Assembly: GCA_023548195.1 (NCBI GenBank)
Contig: JAJHZJ010000268.1
Span: forward strand, 2,720,766-2,784,765
Direction of reading: 5' to 3'
Length of the DNA stretch: 64,000 bases
Origin: Bettongia penicillata ogilbyi
Taxonomy: Eukaryota; Chordata; Mammalia; Diprotodontia; Potoroidae
Positions 53,513 to 63,649 of the stretch are shown here, piece after piece (the stretch's first letter is position 1; every line of letters starts with the position of its first letter). The translations under genes and the position numbers were made by a program. The notes below the pieces were generated by a model. The model saw nothing but the letters and a program-made list of their open reading frames with translations, searched no databases and was not told the DNA's origin.

Positions 53513-54359
53513 AGACAGAGAACATAGAGTGAATTGAATAGGTTGGGATCATATCTTAAAAAAATGAAGTTAAGGGGTAAGAGAGAAATATATTGGGAGG
53601 AGAGAGGGAGAAATGGAATGGGGCAAATTATCTCTCATAGAAGAGGCAGGCAGGAGACTTTTTAGTGGAGGGAAAAAGAGGGGAGCTGAGAGGAAAACAT
53701 GAAGTTTACTCTCATCACATTTGACTAAAGGAAGGAATAAAATGCACACTCATTCTGGTATGAAAACCTATCTTACAATACAGGAAAGTGGGGGAGAAGG
53801 GGATAAGCAGGGTGAGAAGGATGATGGCAGGGAGGGCAATGGGAGGAGGGAGCAATTTGTAATTAGCACTCTTGAGGAGGGACAGGACCAAAAGAGAGAA
53901 CAGAAGCAATGGGAGGCAGGATAGGATGGAGGGAAATATAGTTAGTCTTACACAACACGACTATTATGGAAGTCATTTGCAAAACTACACAGATATGGCC
54001 TATATTGAATTGCCTGTCTTCCCAAAGGGAATGGTTGGGGAGGGAGGGATGGGGAGAAGTTGGAAGTCAAAGTTTTAGGAACAACTGTTGAGTATTGTTC
54101 TTGCTACTAGGAAATAAGAAGTACAGGTAATGGGGAATAGAAAGTTATCTGACCCTACAGGACAAAAGAGAAGATGGGGACAAGGAAAGGGAGGGATGAT
54201 AGAAGAGAGGGCAGATTGGTGATAGGGGCAATTAGAATGCTCAGGGTATTGGGGTGGGGGGAGGGGACAAACGGGGAGAAAATTTGGAACCCAAAATTTT
54301 GTGAAAATGAATGTAAAAAAGTTGAATAAATAAATTTAAAAAAAAAGAAATTTTGGCAA

Positions 54360-54700
54360 AATACATTTCGTTGATTTCTAAGTAAACAAAATGAAAGCAT
54401 CCAACATTTGATTTTTTTTTAAATTGTCATCAGAGAAAAGTCATTCATATTGAATTTTTCATATTTTATCTAGTCATAAACTATCTCATATATTCCATGG
54501 CCCTTAGTTCCCTCCTAACACACACCCAGTCAATCTGCAAGTTCTGGTTTGATACCCACTGTACGCTCAGTGTTGAATCTTGACACTGTAGATGAAAGGA
54601 CTTACAATTTAATTGTAACAAGTACAAAAACAAGATGTCACAAAATGATTCACAAATAATAAATGATAGTGACATTAAGCTCTCTGACCTTAGAGGAGAA
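54360..54700. other. Unassigned stretch
   Basis: AT-rich sequence with no recognised gene or repeat. Confidence 0.4.
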
Positions 54701-54945
54701 AGACAACACTATGGACTGGGAAGAGCTCAAGAATTTGAGCAGGGACCTTTCTAGTTTTGTTGTGATGGAAAACGTCAGGTCTGGCCCTAATACTTAAACT
54801 GCGTGACCATGCACAAATCACCTACTATCTTTGCATTTGAGTTTCTTCATCTGAAAAGTGGAGTTAATAATTATTAAATTACCTCTCTCAAAGGGCTATT
54901 TATAAATTTTAATGAAATAATAAACATGTGAATCCTACTCCTCTG
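54700..54945 (+). repeat. MIR-like SINE, sense
   Basis: 'cactatggactgggaagagc', 'gcgtgaccatgcacaaatca', 'gagtttcttcatctgaaaag', 'tggagttaataattattaaa' are MIR words in order. Confidence 0.7.
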
Positions 54946-55254
54946 CATCATCCTGGTATGGAGATAACCTTGGTTCTTACAAGCTATGCCAGTGGAAAAA
55001 AAAATTGACAGTCCATCCTTGAAAAAGACTATGTTTGCAGCTCTGGGAGCAGCCTAGATAAGTATGGAGAGTCTCATTATCAGAAGGTTGGCAACAGGAT
55101 TATTGTGTTTTGGCTATAGTAGCCTATTTTTATAATTGTTATTTCCAACTTTCTCTTCCCTATTTAAGCAATTTTTTTCCCCACTATTACTTTCTACACT
55201 CCCCCTGCCCCCCCTTTTATTTCTTTTCAAGTCTTTTTTTGCTGTCAGCACGAT

Positions 55255-55470
55255 GGAAACAGTATTAGATTTATAATCAGCAAACCTGGATTTGAATCCT
55301 GATCCTAACACTGATTAGCTGTATTAGCCTGAGAAAGCCATTTATCCTGTCCATGACTTGGTTTTCTTATCTGTAAAATAGAGTTAATAATACTTACACT
55401 ACCCACTTCAGTGTTGTAAATAAAGTGTTTTTAAAGTGCCACATAAAAGTAAATTACTATAACTACTACT
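55255..55470 (+). repeat. MIR-like SINE, sense
   Basis: 'tggatttgaatcctgatcct', 'aacactgattagctgtatta', 'ggttttcttatctgtaaaat', 'agagttaataatacttacac'. The head and CORE are present. 54,946-55,255 is unassigned; its 55,090-55,230 part is pyrimidine-rich. Confidence 0.75.
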
Positions 55471-56425
55471 ACTGACTAGTATAGTAAATTACTGTATTTG
55501 TACTGCATATTATATTTGTAAATATTCTTAATTTCCTTTCTTTGACACATGCTCTTTCTTCTTCTAACTATCTCTATCCTACTTTACTTTCCCTCCAATC
55601 CATCCCTTTCTTTTCTCTAGAACTATCATCCTGGTATCCTGATTCTGTCTCCAATTCCGGAAGGCCCTGGTCTTCAAAGGTGATGTTTTTCTAGCATTTC
55701 CTGATGAACAGCCTTTTAAATCTGCTTTATGCCCATGGACTGCTCCATCACAGACCACCAGAGAACTCTCCTGGTAGCTGTGATAATGAGAAAAGCAATT
55801 TTTATTCTTTTGTAATATTCTAGTAGAAACAGTCAGATGAATTAATCCTTGTTTATTCTCATCTTGGGTTTTGAGAATGAATTTTTTGTTCTTATTTCGC
55901 TTCCCATTACAATTTTAGTCACACGCACACACAATGAGTTTTTTGTTGTTGTGGTTAAGAATTGGAATGCAGAATACGTTCTGTGAATTATGAAAGCAAT
56001 TCACTGTAGCCAGTGTGACTATTTTCTCCAGTAACAACAAAACCTGACAACTGCCCAAAGCAAACACCAGCCATTGAATCTCTTGACTCAGAAGTGCCTG
56101 TCTTCTCTTTAGGGACTCTGGTCTCATTTCAAGGGTGATTGGGATAGAAAATGCAGATGCTATAGTAGTGTTTACCAAGCCTGGCAAGGGAAAAAATCCT
56201 CTATAGTATGTCGTATATTAGAGCTTATGTGCACGTACACACACACACACACACACACTCACCAGGTTCTAAGCCACTAGCCAGTGTTTCATTAACAAAA
56301 TTTAAGTAGCAAAATACTATTTCTGCATGCTGTAGTGACCTTTGAAAGATATAGTAAATATGTGGTATCCTATGCCTTTATAATATATAGTATTAAGAAC
56401 ATTAGAGGTATATTCAGGAGGACAG
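55471..56425. other. Unassigned stretch with a small CA repeat
   Basis: (CA)n at about 56,233-56,260. No gene is supported. The 90-codon minus-strand frame 55,915-56,187 has no family that I recognise. Confidence 0.4.
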
Positions 56426-56429
56426 GGTT

Positions 56430-56590
56430 ATAGCTAGAGATTTGAAGGAGTCCTGAGAGACCACCTAGTCTAATCTCTCATTTTACAAATGAATAAACAG
56501 GCTCAGGGTCACAAAACGACTTATCTAAGGTTACTTAGAATTCGAACACAAGTCATCTGATTCCATAGTCATTGTTTTTTCCCATCATAT
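56430..56590 (-). repeat. MIR/MamSINE-like fragment, antisense
   Basis: 'gagagaccacctagtctaat', 'ctctcattttacaaatgaat', 'aggctcagggtcacaaaacg', 'tctgattccatagtcattgt'. Old CORE-SINE order. 56,590-56,865 is unassigned. Confidence 0.6.
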
Positions 56591-56864
56591 CATGTGTAAG
56601 TTAGGTATGTGTGTTGTCCAGTAAACATGTCTCATGGGTTGCATGGATAGATGTGATCTAGGATTTGGCCCACTCTGGGGAGAGAAGGGCAGAGGTGAAG
56701 TCCCACATGCAAGCCTCTTCTTTGTCCCAGTTCTGCCAGGATTTGTTGGATGACGTTTGGTAAATCTCAGAGTCACTGGGCCTCAGTTAACCTTACTAAA
56801 CTTTAAGCCTCTCTTTGGAATAAGGAAGGAGTTACAATAAGGAAGCAGAATGATGAAATAATAA

Positions 56865-57080
56865 TTTACAATCATTAATTATCTTTTTCACAAGAACTCT
56901 GTAAAAGAGGCATTTCAAATATTATTTTCTCCATTCTTACAATTTAGGAAACTGAGACTAAGAGAGCTCAATGTCTTGCCAAAAATCTCACAACTAAGAA
57001 ATGTAAGATCCAGGATTTCAATCCAGAATCCTTGCTGACTTCAAATCCAGGATTTTTTCTACTTTGCTATGTTGCCTTTT
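56865..57080 (-). repeat. MIR-like SINE, antisense
   Basis: 'acaatttaggaaactgagac', 'tcttgccaaaaatctcacaa', 'ccaggatttcaatccagaat' are antisense MIR words. Confidence 0.7.
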
Positions 57081-57159
57081 TATATAATTGATGTTTTAAT
57101 GGTAAAATAAACCTTTTAAGTTGTAAAAAACCTAACAGAATAAATTCACCTGAATCAAT

Positions 57160-57380
57160 TAATAATTGGCAAACATTTATTAATCATCTACTTCATGCCA
57201 GGCATGGTGCTATGTGCACAAAGACAAAAATGAATGACTGTGATACTTGAGGACAGGGATTCTCATTAAGACTTTGACCTTCCTGACAGCCAGAATTATT
57301 TTTTGCTTTTCTTTGGGTCCCCAGTGCTTAACAGAGTCCTTGCCATATGGTAGAAACTTAATAGATCCTTATTGACTGTG
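57160..57380. repeat. Antisense L2 tail facing a sense L2 tail
   Basis: 57,165-57,225: 'caaacatttattaatcatct', 'catgccaggcatggtgctat' (antisense). 57,240-57,380: 'tgaggacagggattctcatt', 'tgggtccccagtgcttaaca', 'aacttaatagatccttattg' (sense). Confidence 0.75.
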
Positions 57381-57469
57381 ACTGATCTGAGGATATTACA
57401 CTTTACAAGACAGTCATGTCTATTTAGAAATATGTATAGAAAAATTATATGTGTACACAAACATACACA

Positions 57470-57592
57470 CACTGAGAGAGACAGAGATAGAGAGAGAGAC
57501 AGAGACAGAGAGAGAGACAGAGAGACAGAGAGACGGAGGGGTGGGGGGAGAGGAGAGGAGAGACGGGGGTCGGGGGGAGAGAGAGAGACAAC
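57470..57592. repeat. (GA)n-rich purine tract
   Basis: gagaga/cagaga/ggggag mixture, purine-rich on the plus strand. The 197-codon minus-strand frame at 57,296-57,889, the longest in the window, has its middle from this tract (Ser/Leu repeat) and is not a gene. Confidence 0.93.
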
Positions 57593-57619
57593 CAGGAAAA
57601 CAGGAAAGGTTTCATGGAG

Positions 57620-58055
57620 AAGCAGGTGCTTAAGTTTTAATAAATGCTTGATCATTGGTTGAGAAAAGGAGAAGAAGGAGAAGCAAGGTGAAGGTAAAGG
57701 GATAATACATTCCAGGGATAGGGGCAGAGCAGTGTGATGTGTGCATGTGCTTTGTTTGATTAAACATTCATTATAAGAGAAAGCTTTCATATTTTTTGGA
57801 GGATACTTAGGAAGTGAATCTGGGTGGGTAGTGATAGGATAGGGGATAGGAACTAGATCTGTGAAGTCACTGATACAGACTGAATCCAAATGAATAAAGT
57901 CCCTTTAAAAATTCAGGTTGGTGCCTTTTCTGAAACTTATATTCTTAGATACTTATCTAGGCAAGTGAGAGGCTAAATGATGTGTCCATCCCCTTTACCT
58001 TCCCCTCCATAAAAAAACCAAAAACAAAACTGCCTTGTATTTCTTTTCTATATAT
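57620..58055. other. Unassigned stretch
   Basis: Purine-rich beginning, then mixed sequence. Nothing recognised beyond weak L2-like words near 57,620-57,720. Confidence 0.35.
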
Positions 58056-58315
58056 TTTGTTGTTCAGTTGCTTTTCAGTCATATTAGACTTTTTGTCACC
58101 CATTTTGGGGTTTTCTTGGCAGAGATACTGGAATGGTTTGCCATTTTCTTCTCCAACTGATTTTTACAGATGAGGAAATTGAGGTAAACAGGGATAAGTG
58201 ACTTGCCCAGGGTCATACAGCTTGCAAGTGTCTGAGGTCATATTTGAACCCAGATGAGTCTTCCTGATTCCAAACTGATACTCTCTCCACTATGTCACCT
58301 CGCTGTCCCATGTAT
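58056..58315 (-). repeat. MAR1-type SINE, antisense, near full length
   Basis: 'ttttgttgttcagttgcttt', 'tgtcacccattttggggttt', 'tcttggcagagatactggaa', 'agatgaggaaattgaggtaa', 'agtgacttgcccagggtcat', 'actctctccactatgtcacc'. The terminal words 'tatatatttt' and 'tgtattttat' may be a weak target duplication. Confidence 0.9.
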
Positions 58316-58329
58316 TTTATACATACTTA

Positions 58330-58440
58330 TAAATAGACATGTTGTGTCTTTCATAGAATGTAAACTACTGGAGAATGTTAGGGAGGGCCTGGCATACAGT
58401 AAGTGATTACTAAATATTTCTTTATTGGTTAACTGTGAAA
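58330..58440 (+). repeat. L2 3' end, sense
   Basis: 'catagaatgtaaactactgg', 'gggcctggcatacagtaagt', 'gattactaaatatttcttta' are the L2 tail. Confidence 0.75.
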
Positions 58441-58504
58441 ATTTGTTTTATAGAATTTAAAGGTTTCTTTTCCTGGTAAAACCTCAACTATATAAACCCA
58501 AGGA

Positions 58505-58509
<5 letters not shown>

Positions 58510-58585
<76 letters not shown>

Positions 58586-58615
58586 AAGAAGGAACAGGAG
58601 GAGGGGGAGGGGGAA
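58510..58615. repeat. (GA)n microsatellite and purine tract
   Basis: About 70 bases of pure GA followed by gaagga/gggga purine sequence. The Ser/Leu minus-strand frame is an artefact. Confidence 0.97.
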
Positions 58616-58619
58616 GGAA

Positions 58620-59020
58620 AAAAGAAATGATAGAAGGAATGTACATAGTAGAAATAAATAATTTTCTATGTAAAAGTTTTCAGTAGAGTTGGACTGAACT
58701 CCCTTGAGCAAGTGATACATCCTGCCTCCCAGCCCAGCTGATTAAAGCAAAGAAGGTGAGGTTAATAGAGACAAGGTGTTAATGTGTTAAAGGAAGTTCA
58801 AAGATGGGTTTTTACTGTAATTTCCTTATGTATGAAATGTGAAGTCCTTTTCTGATGGAATTCAGGGGGCAGTGTGATGCTGGCTAGTAAAAAATAGATA
58901 TGCCCCATTGGCCTTTATAAAGTTGGCTTGCCAACTCTGGAAATCTCAAGAGTCAAGAATCATTTTCAAAGAATGTGGCCTCTGGCAGTCTATAGGAAAG
59001 CCAACTGAGAAGTAAGAACT
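58620..59020. other. Single-copy stretch
   Basis: No repeat or gene is recognised. The palindrome ttggcttgccaa near 58,923-58,934 has NFI-like half sites but with the wrong spacing for a classic site. Confidence 0.3.
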
Positions 59021-59021
59021 C

Positions 59022-59060
59022 AATACATACATACATACATACATACATATATGTATGTGT
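59022..59060. repeat. (CATA)n microsatellite
   Basis: (atac)n repeat to about 59,048 and a short TATG/TAGA continuation. Confidence 0.93.
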
Positions 59061-59094
59061 ATAGATAGATATTCATTAAATACATGCCAAATTG

Positions 59095-59520
59095 CATTTA
59101 AAAATTTAGTATTCATTAAAAAATTAAATTCCAAATTCTCTTCTCCCCCTCATACCCCTATCCCACCTCTTGAAAAAGCAAGCAATATATTAGTTATACA
59201 TCTGAGGTTATACAAAACATTTTCTTATTAGCCCTGTTGCAAAAGAAAACACACAAAAACCCAAGAAAAATAAAGAAAGTGAAAAAAGTATGTTTTAATC
59301 TGCACTCAGAGTTCATCAGTACTCTCTGTGGAGGTAGATAGCATTATATTTTTTTATCATGGGTACGTTTGGAGTTGTCTTGTATCTTTGTCTTGATCAG
59401 AATAGCTGTCTTTCACAGATGATCATCAGCAAAATATTACAGTTTCTATGTATGATGTTCTCCTGTTCTACTTGCTTCACTTTGTACCAGAATAACTCAG
59501 CTTTTGAGAAGAAACTGCTC
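59095..59520 (-). repeat. L1 3'-region fragment, antisense
   Basis: 'aaaagcaagcaatatattag', 'ttatacatctgaggttatac', 'attagccctgttgcaaaaga', 'gatcagaatagctgtctttc', 'agatgatcatcagcaaaata' and 'ttctacttgcttcactttgt' are the complement of the marsupial L1 3' region. No ORF2. Confidence 0.8.
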
Positions 59521-60485
59521 TTTTCCCTTCTCCTTAGGCCTCTATTAGAAGGTGTTAGGGAAAGCAGGGTGTCTTTTCTCCTCTGTCTTTATCAGTCATG
59601 ATGCTTTGGATAGCCCCCATCTTGACCACCATTTCCCACTCTTCTCCATTCTTTCCCAGACTATCTCTTTTGCACTGACCATACTGTTCTCTCTGTCCTA
59701 TCTTGAGCTTTTGGTGAACCAACTCAACTCTCTATTATCCTGTCTTTAACCTTTGGCCCATCTCTGAGCATACCTTGCCAAATCCCAACTCTGGGCTACT
59801 CCCACCATCCACTTCTTTTAATTCTATACACATGCTGGTGAATAAAGTTGGAGGATATAGCAAAGCTGTACTGAATGGGCTCACCACAAATTTATCTCAT
59901 TAATCTCAACTAGTTCCTAACTATATCAAAGCAGACATTCCATTCCTTCCTAATTGACTCACTATTCCACTGCTATATAGAAAAATATTTCTGAAACTGC
60001 ATATTTGCACCAGATTGTTACCCAGTCAGAACTGTCTTTTTTTCACCTTTTCTTCTCAAATGGGTTTTTAGGCTTAAAGCCATGAGTCATGTTTGTAGTC
60101 AGGGCCATCTTGACTATTTTGATCAATCAATTCAGTTTAAAAAAATCCATCAAACATCTGTTTTGTTTACTGAGTGCTATTTTTGTGAACAATATTCCAA
60201 GCAAATTGATGAGGAAACACACTTCCTTCTATTAGGTAGAGAGAAGTAAGGCACTAAGGGAATGGAATGTTTCATACATTGTCAGGTGTGGGCACTTTGA
60301 GATTTGCTTTGTGTACCTGTTACTTTTTTTTCTCTTTGTTTAAGGGAAGTTTCTATGGGACAGGACAGGGAAGGCTTCCTAGGAAGAAATCATGATATGA
60401 AAAAAGATCAAGAAAAAAATCTTTAAAATATTCTAGGCAAAACAGTAAAAATCTTTAATTATATAGATAGCCTACATGTATGCTG
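59520..60485. other. Mostly unassigned stretch
   Basis: Pyrimidine-rich 59,600-59,820 could be degraded L2. An antisense L2-like scrap may lie near 60,120-60,240 ('gatcaatcaattcagttt', 'tttactgagtgctatt'). No gene seen. Confidence 0.35.
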
Positions 60486-60489
60486 CATA

Positions 60490-61490
60490 GATCATAACTT
60501 TGTGGCTGAAAGGGGCCTCATTTATATAAACTTCCTTATCTTCCAGATAAGGAAATTAAGGTCCAAGGTGTTGAAACCATTTTCTCAGAGGCATGCAATT
60601 AATAACTGAATAAGATTTGAATTCATGGCCTCTAACTTCAAACTAGGGCATTTTCTTTTGTTTCATTGCCTCTCAGATATAATAATAGTAAAAGGAAACA
60701 TTTATTAAATTCCTACTTTTTTAATAATGACTAATGTTTATACAATACTCTAAGATGACCTCATTTGCTCCTCACAGCAATCCTTTAGAGGCAGGTGCTA
60801 TTTTAATTCTCATTTCACAGACAAGGAAACTGAAATTGAGAGAGATTAGTAACCTGTGGACGTACATATACCTAGCAAATGCCCAAAGTGTTATTTAAAT
60901 CCTGTTCTTCCTAATAGTAGGTCTAGAACTTTCTCCAAAACACCATATATTTTGCCTCCAATATCTATTGATTTGCTGGTTATATTTTAAGGGACACTAG
61001 ACATCACTAATCCATCCACCTCATTTTATAATGATGGAAGTAGGATCCCCAGAGTCAAAGTAACTTAAGGTTACTAGTTTGTGGTAGCACTAGGATTTGA
61101 ACTTGGGTCTTCTACTTCTAAATCCATTGTTATTTCCTGCAATACTACACTGCCTTTCCACTTTATCCACATTTTGGGGGGGAGGGATGGCTAGATTTTT
61201 ATCAGCATCTATTGTGTTTTAATTTTGTAGTGAACAGAGAATGATGGATGACTACATGCATTCATAGTAAATATTTGGAGGTTTATAAAGTGTTTTACAT
61301 GAATAATCATATTTTAATCCTTATAACAACTCTTTTGAAGTAAGTACAATTGGCATTACTATCATCCCCATTTTACAGATAAAGAAACAGAATGGGATGC
61401 CAAGCATCTTGCCCAGATTCACTGCATTATGAAAGGAGAGAGGCAGGATTTGAACGTATTTCTCCTTTATTTCAAGTCCATCATACCATA
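60490..61490 (-). repeat. Cluster of four antisense MIR-like SINEs
   Basis: 60,490-60,665 ('taaggaaattaaggtccaag', 'agatttgaattcatggcctc'); 60,675-60,960 ('gcaatcctttagaggcaggt', 'cacagacaaggaaactgaaa'); 60,990-61,160 ('aggatttgaacttgggtctt'); 61,265-61,490 ('ccccattttacagataaaga', 'ggcaggatttgaacgtattt'). All have the same orientation but are clearly different in age. Confidence 0.75.
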
Positions 61491-61499
61491 TTCCAGCCA

Positions 61500-62395
61500 T
61501 TTTCTGTAGGAGTGAAAAATCAAGGACAGGAGCCTCAGAAGGGAGAAGTGACTTGGAAAGATGACAAAAGAATTCTGTCTTTTTTTTTCAATATGCTAAA
61601 TGAAGCATTCAGGCCATTACCAAAGCTATTGGATCAGGAACTGACAACATTACCCAGAGAAGGGCGATGGCCCGTCTCTGCCATGGCTATCCCAGAACAA
61701 ATCCCTGATTACTGGGCCTCGTCATTTGCTCTCTCAACCATGTGGCCATATTTATCTGACCCAGCCCTAGATTTGAGTAAACATGCACACTACAGAACTA
61801 TTATATGCAAATCACTGAGAAACATGGAGTGATTAAAAACACTGTCATATTTTTTAATGCTTCTGATAGAAGGCAATCAATCTATAGTGAGGGCATCAAT
61901 TTGATTTTATCATAAAATAAAAACAAGAGTTAATATGACAAGGTCCTTTATTAGGGATTTGGCAATGAATTGTAGATCTCTGTGAAAATGACTGCCAATA
62001 GAACACTTTTATAGAATAATCTTTTTTGGTTTGGGTTTTATGTGTTGTGTTTAAAAATAACATGCCTGGTGGAGAATGTATGTCGGCATCATATCTGTAT
62101 TGATTTTTATTCTTCCTGCAATGAATGTGAATATAAAGGAAACCTTGACCTTCTTAATAGAAGTTTCTTTTGTTTGCAAAGGCTAGCACTAGGCTACTCT
62201 GTAGGAGGTTTCAGTATGCCTTCAACAGAAAAAAGCCTCAACATTTTCTGCTAGAAATTCAGAAAACTCTTTCATTTTTCTTTCTTTAAATATAAACTCT
62301 ATATAACTTCTGTCAAAAAGTGAAGAAAAGCCCAGTGGGTACCTGTGCTTATAGCAGTATTTCTCCAGCCGAGAATATGAATGTGTATTCATAAG
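61500..62395. promoter_or_regulatory. Candidate conserved non-coding block
   Basis: Non-repetitive sequence of balanced composition, with the octamer ATGCAAAT at 61,805-61,812. A 146-codon frame (61,392-61,832) starts in the adjacent MIR, so its N-terminus is SINE-derived; codons after about residue 50 do not resemble any protein I know. The block could be an enhancer, an exon of a rapidly evolving gene or neutral DNA. Confidence 0.35.
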
Positions 62396-62498
62396 CATTA
62401 TGCCCAGTGACACGGGAGGAGGCGGGAAAGGAGAATCACTATTTCATTCTGATCACATCAATAGGGAGCTTGCATCTTTACACTGTTCTCCCTCATGG

Positions 62499-62505
62499 TG
62501 TGTGC

Positions 62506-62546
<41 letters not shown>
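62499..62546. repeat. (GT)n microsatellite
   Basis: GT repeat with two 'gc' interruptions at the start. Frames of Cys/Val across it are artefacts. It is followed by a purine-rich stretch (62,605-62,700). Confidence 0.97.
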
Positions 62547-62549
<3 letters not shown>

Positions 62550-62734
62550 ATAAGAACAGCAGGTTGGACATTTACTTGGGAGTCAAATCACAATTACTGC
62601 TTCTGAGAGAGAGCCAGAGGGATGAGAGAAAGGATAGAAAAGGAAGAGAGAGAAGAAGAGGGGGATGGACAAAGGGAGAGAGGGGAGACAAAAACAGATG
62701 GAGAGTCAAACTTGTGAGAGATGTCAGTGTTTAA

Positions 62735-62800
62735 GATAATAATTAATAAGAATAACTACCATTTATACAGCAATTACTATGTGCCAGGCTAAACTACACT
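62735..62800 (-). repeat. MIR 3'-end scrap, antisense
   Basis: 'ataactaccatttatacagc' and 'aattactatgtgccaggcta' are the first part of an antisense MIR; the rest is not recognisable. 62,800-63,000 is unassigned. Confidence 0.65.
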
Positions 62801-62999
62801 AAACACACCACAATTAATATCGCATTTGAGATGATATTTGAGATTAAAAAACCATTAAGACCTTTTACTAGGTCATAGAAGAAATCATCAATGACCTCAT
62901 GATCATTATGAGACAAAAATTGAATCCCTACTAATAACTAATATTTCTATAGCCCTTTAATGTTTATAAAGCTTGCTCTAAAGTATGTATTTAATATTG

Positions 63000-63110
63000 G
63001 TTTATATATTTGTCTATATTTTATATGTATATAAACTCTCACATATATGTGTATGGATATATATATAAATGTATATACATATATACACATACATATGCAT
63101 ATACACACAT
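63000..63110. repeat. TA/TG compound microsatellite
   Basis: Degenerate tata, tatg and (ca)n units. The Tyr/Ile/His-rich minus-strand frame is produced by this repeat. Confidence 0.85.
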
Positions 63111-63149
63111 TTGATTCACCTCTACCTGGACAGAACAAATCTTAAGAGT

Positions 63150-63340
63150 ATTGGAGAAAGTTCCAGTCTTAGGACCGAAATCTTGGGTTCAGTTGTTGGC
63201 TATGTGCCTCTGGGCAAGCCATAGTCTCTGAGGCTTCGTTTTCACATTTACAGATTGGATACCTACCCTACATAGCTCAGAGGGTTGTTGAGGAGAGAGA
63301 TTTAAAACTTCAGGTAATCTATAAATGGGAGCTATTATTG
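63150..63340 (+). repeat. MIR-like SINE, sense
   Basis: 'cttgggttcagttgttggct', 'atgtgcctctgggcaagcca', 'ggcttcgttttcacatttac', 'tagctcagagggttgttgag', 'gagctattattg'. CORE and 3' end are visible. Confidence 0.78.
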
Positions 63341-63418
63341 CCTTTAATTGTTTTTTTTGTTTTATGAGAATCTTTTCTGTTGTATAAACTGCTTTGTAGC
63401 AGAAATATTCTGCAGTAA

Positions 63419-63419
<1 letters not shown>

Positions 63420-63472
<53 letters not shown>
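63420..63472. repeat. (CT)n microsatellite
   Basis: About 52 bases of pure CT. Likely length-variable. Confidence 0.97.
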
Positions 63473-63476
<4 letters not shown>

Positions 63477-63649
63477 ACCAGACAGGTTGACCTATCCTGG
63501 AATCTCTCCTACTTATCAACATCCATGACTGTGGTACACTTCAACATGTTGTCTCTGTTGAGATCTGAATAGGACAGAACACAACAGAATTTCATCTCTT
63601 TATTCTTAGAAGCTATGCCTCTCTATGCAGTCCAAGACTACATTAGTAG

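Larger units (their letters stand above)
51530..54355 (+). mobile_element. HAL1-like ORF1-only LINE, copy B, with 11-bp target duplication
   Basis: Direct repeats aagaaattttg at 51,530-51,540 and 54,345-54,355 bracket the element. It starts 'aggggaggagccaagatggt', the standard marsupial L1 5' end, so it is not 5'-truncated. A 5' region of about 0.85 kb, an ORF1 relic (52,389-53,317), then about 1 kb of 3' UTR with a CA repeat, an AATAAA at 54,325-54,330 and a poly(A) tail. There is no ORF2. The exact duplications and intact ends make it the best-preserved retrotransposon in the window. Confidence 0.92.

Noticed and set aside
51541..54344. Interpreting this element as an ordinary L1 with an internal deletion
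   Set aside because: Copy A has the same ORF1-to-3'-UTR layout and length, so a shared ORF1-only design is more likely, though not proven.
57296..57889. The 197-codon minus-strand ORF, the longest in the window
   Set aside because: Its middle is Ser/Leu and Cys/Val repeats read from a GA/CA microsatellite and its ends fall in L2-derived or unassigned sequence. There is no protein family resemblance.
61392..61832. 146-codon plus-strand ORF as a coding gene
   Set aside because: The start lies in an antisense MIR, and the rest has no recognisable domain or clear splice signals. Kept only as part of a candidate non-coding block.
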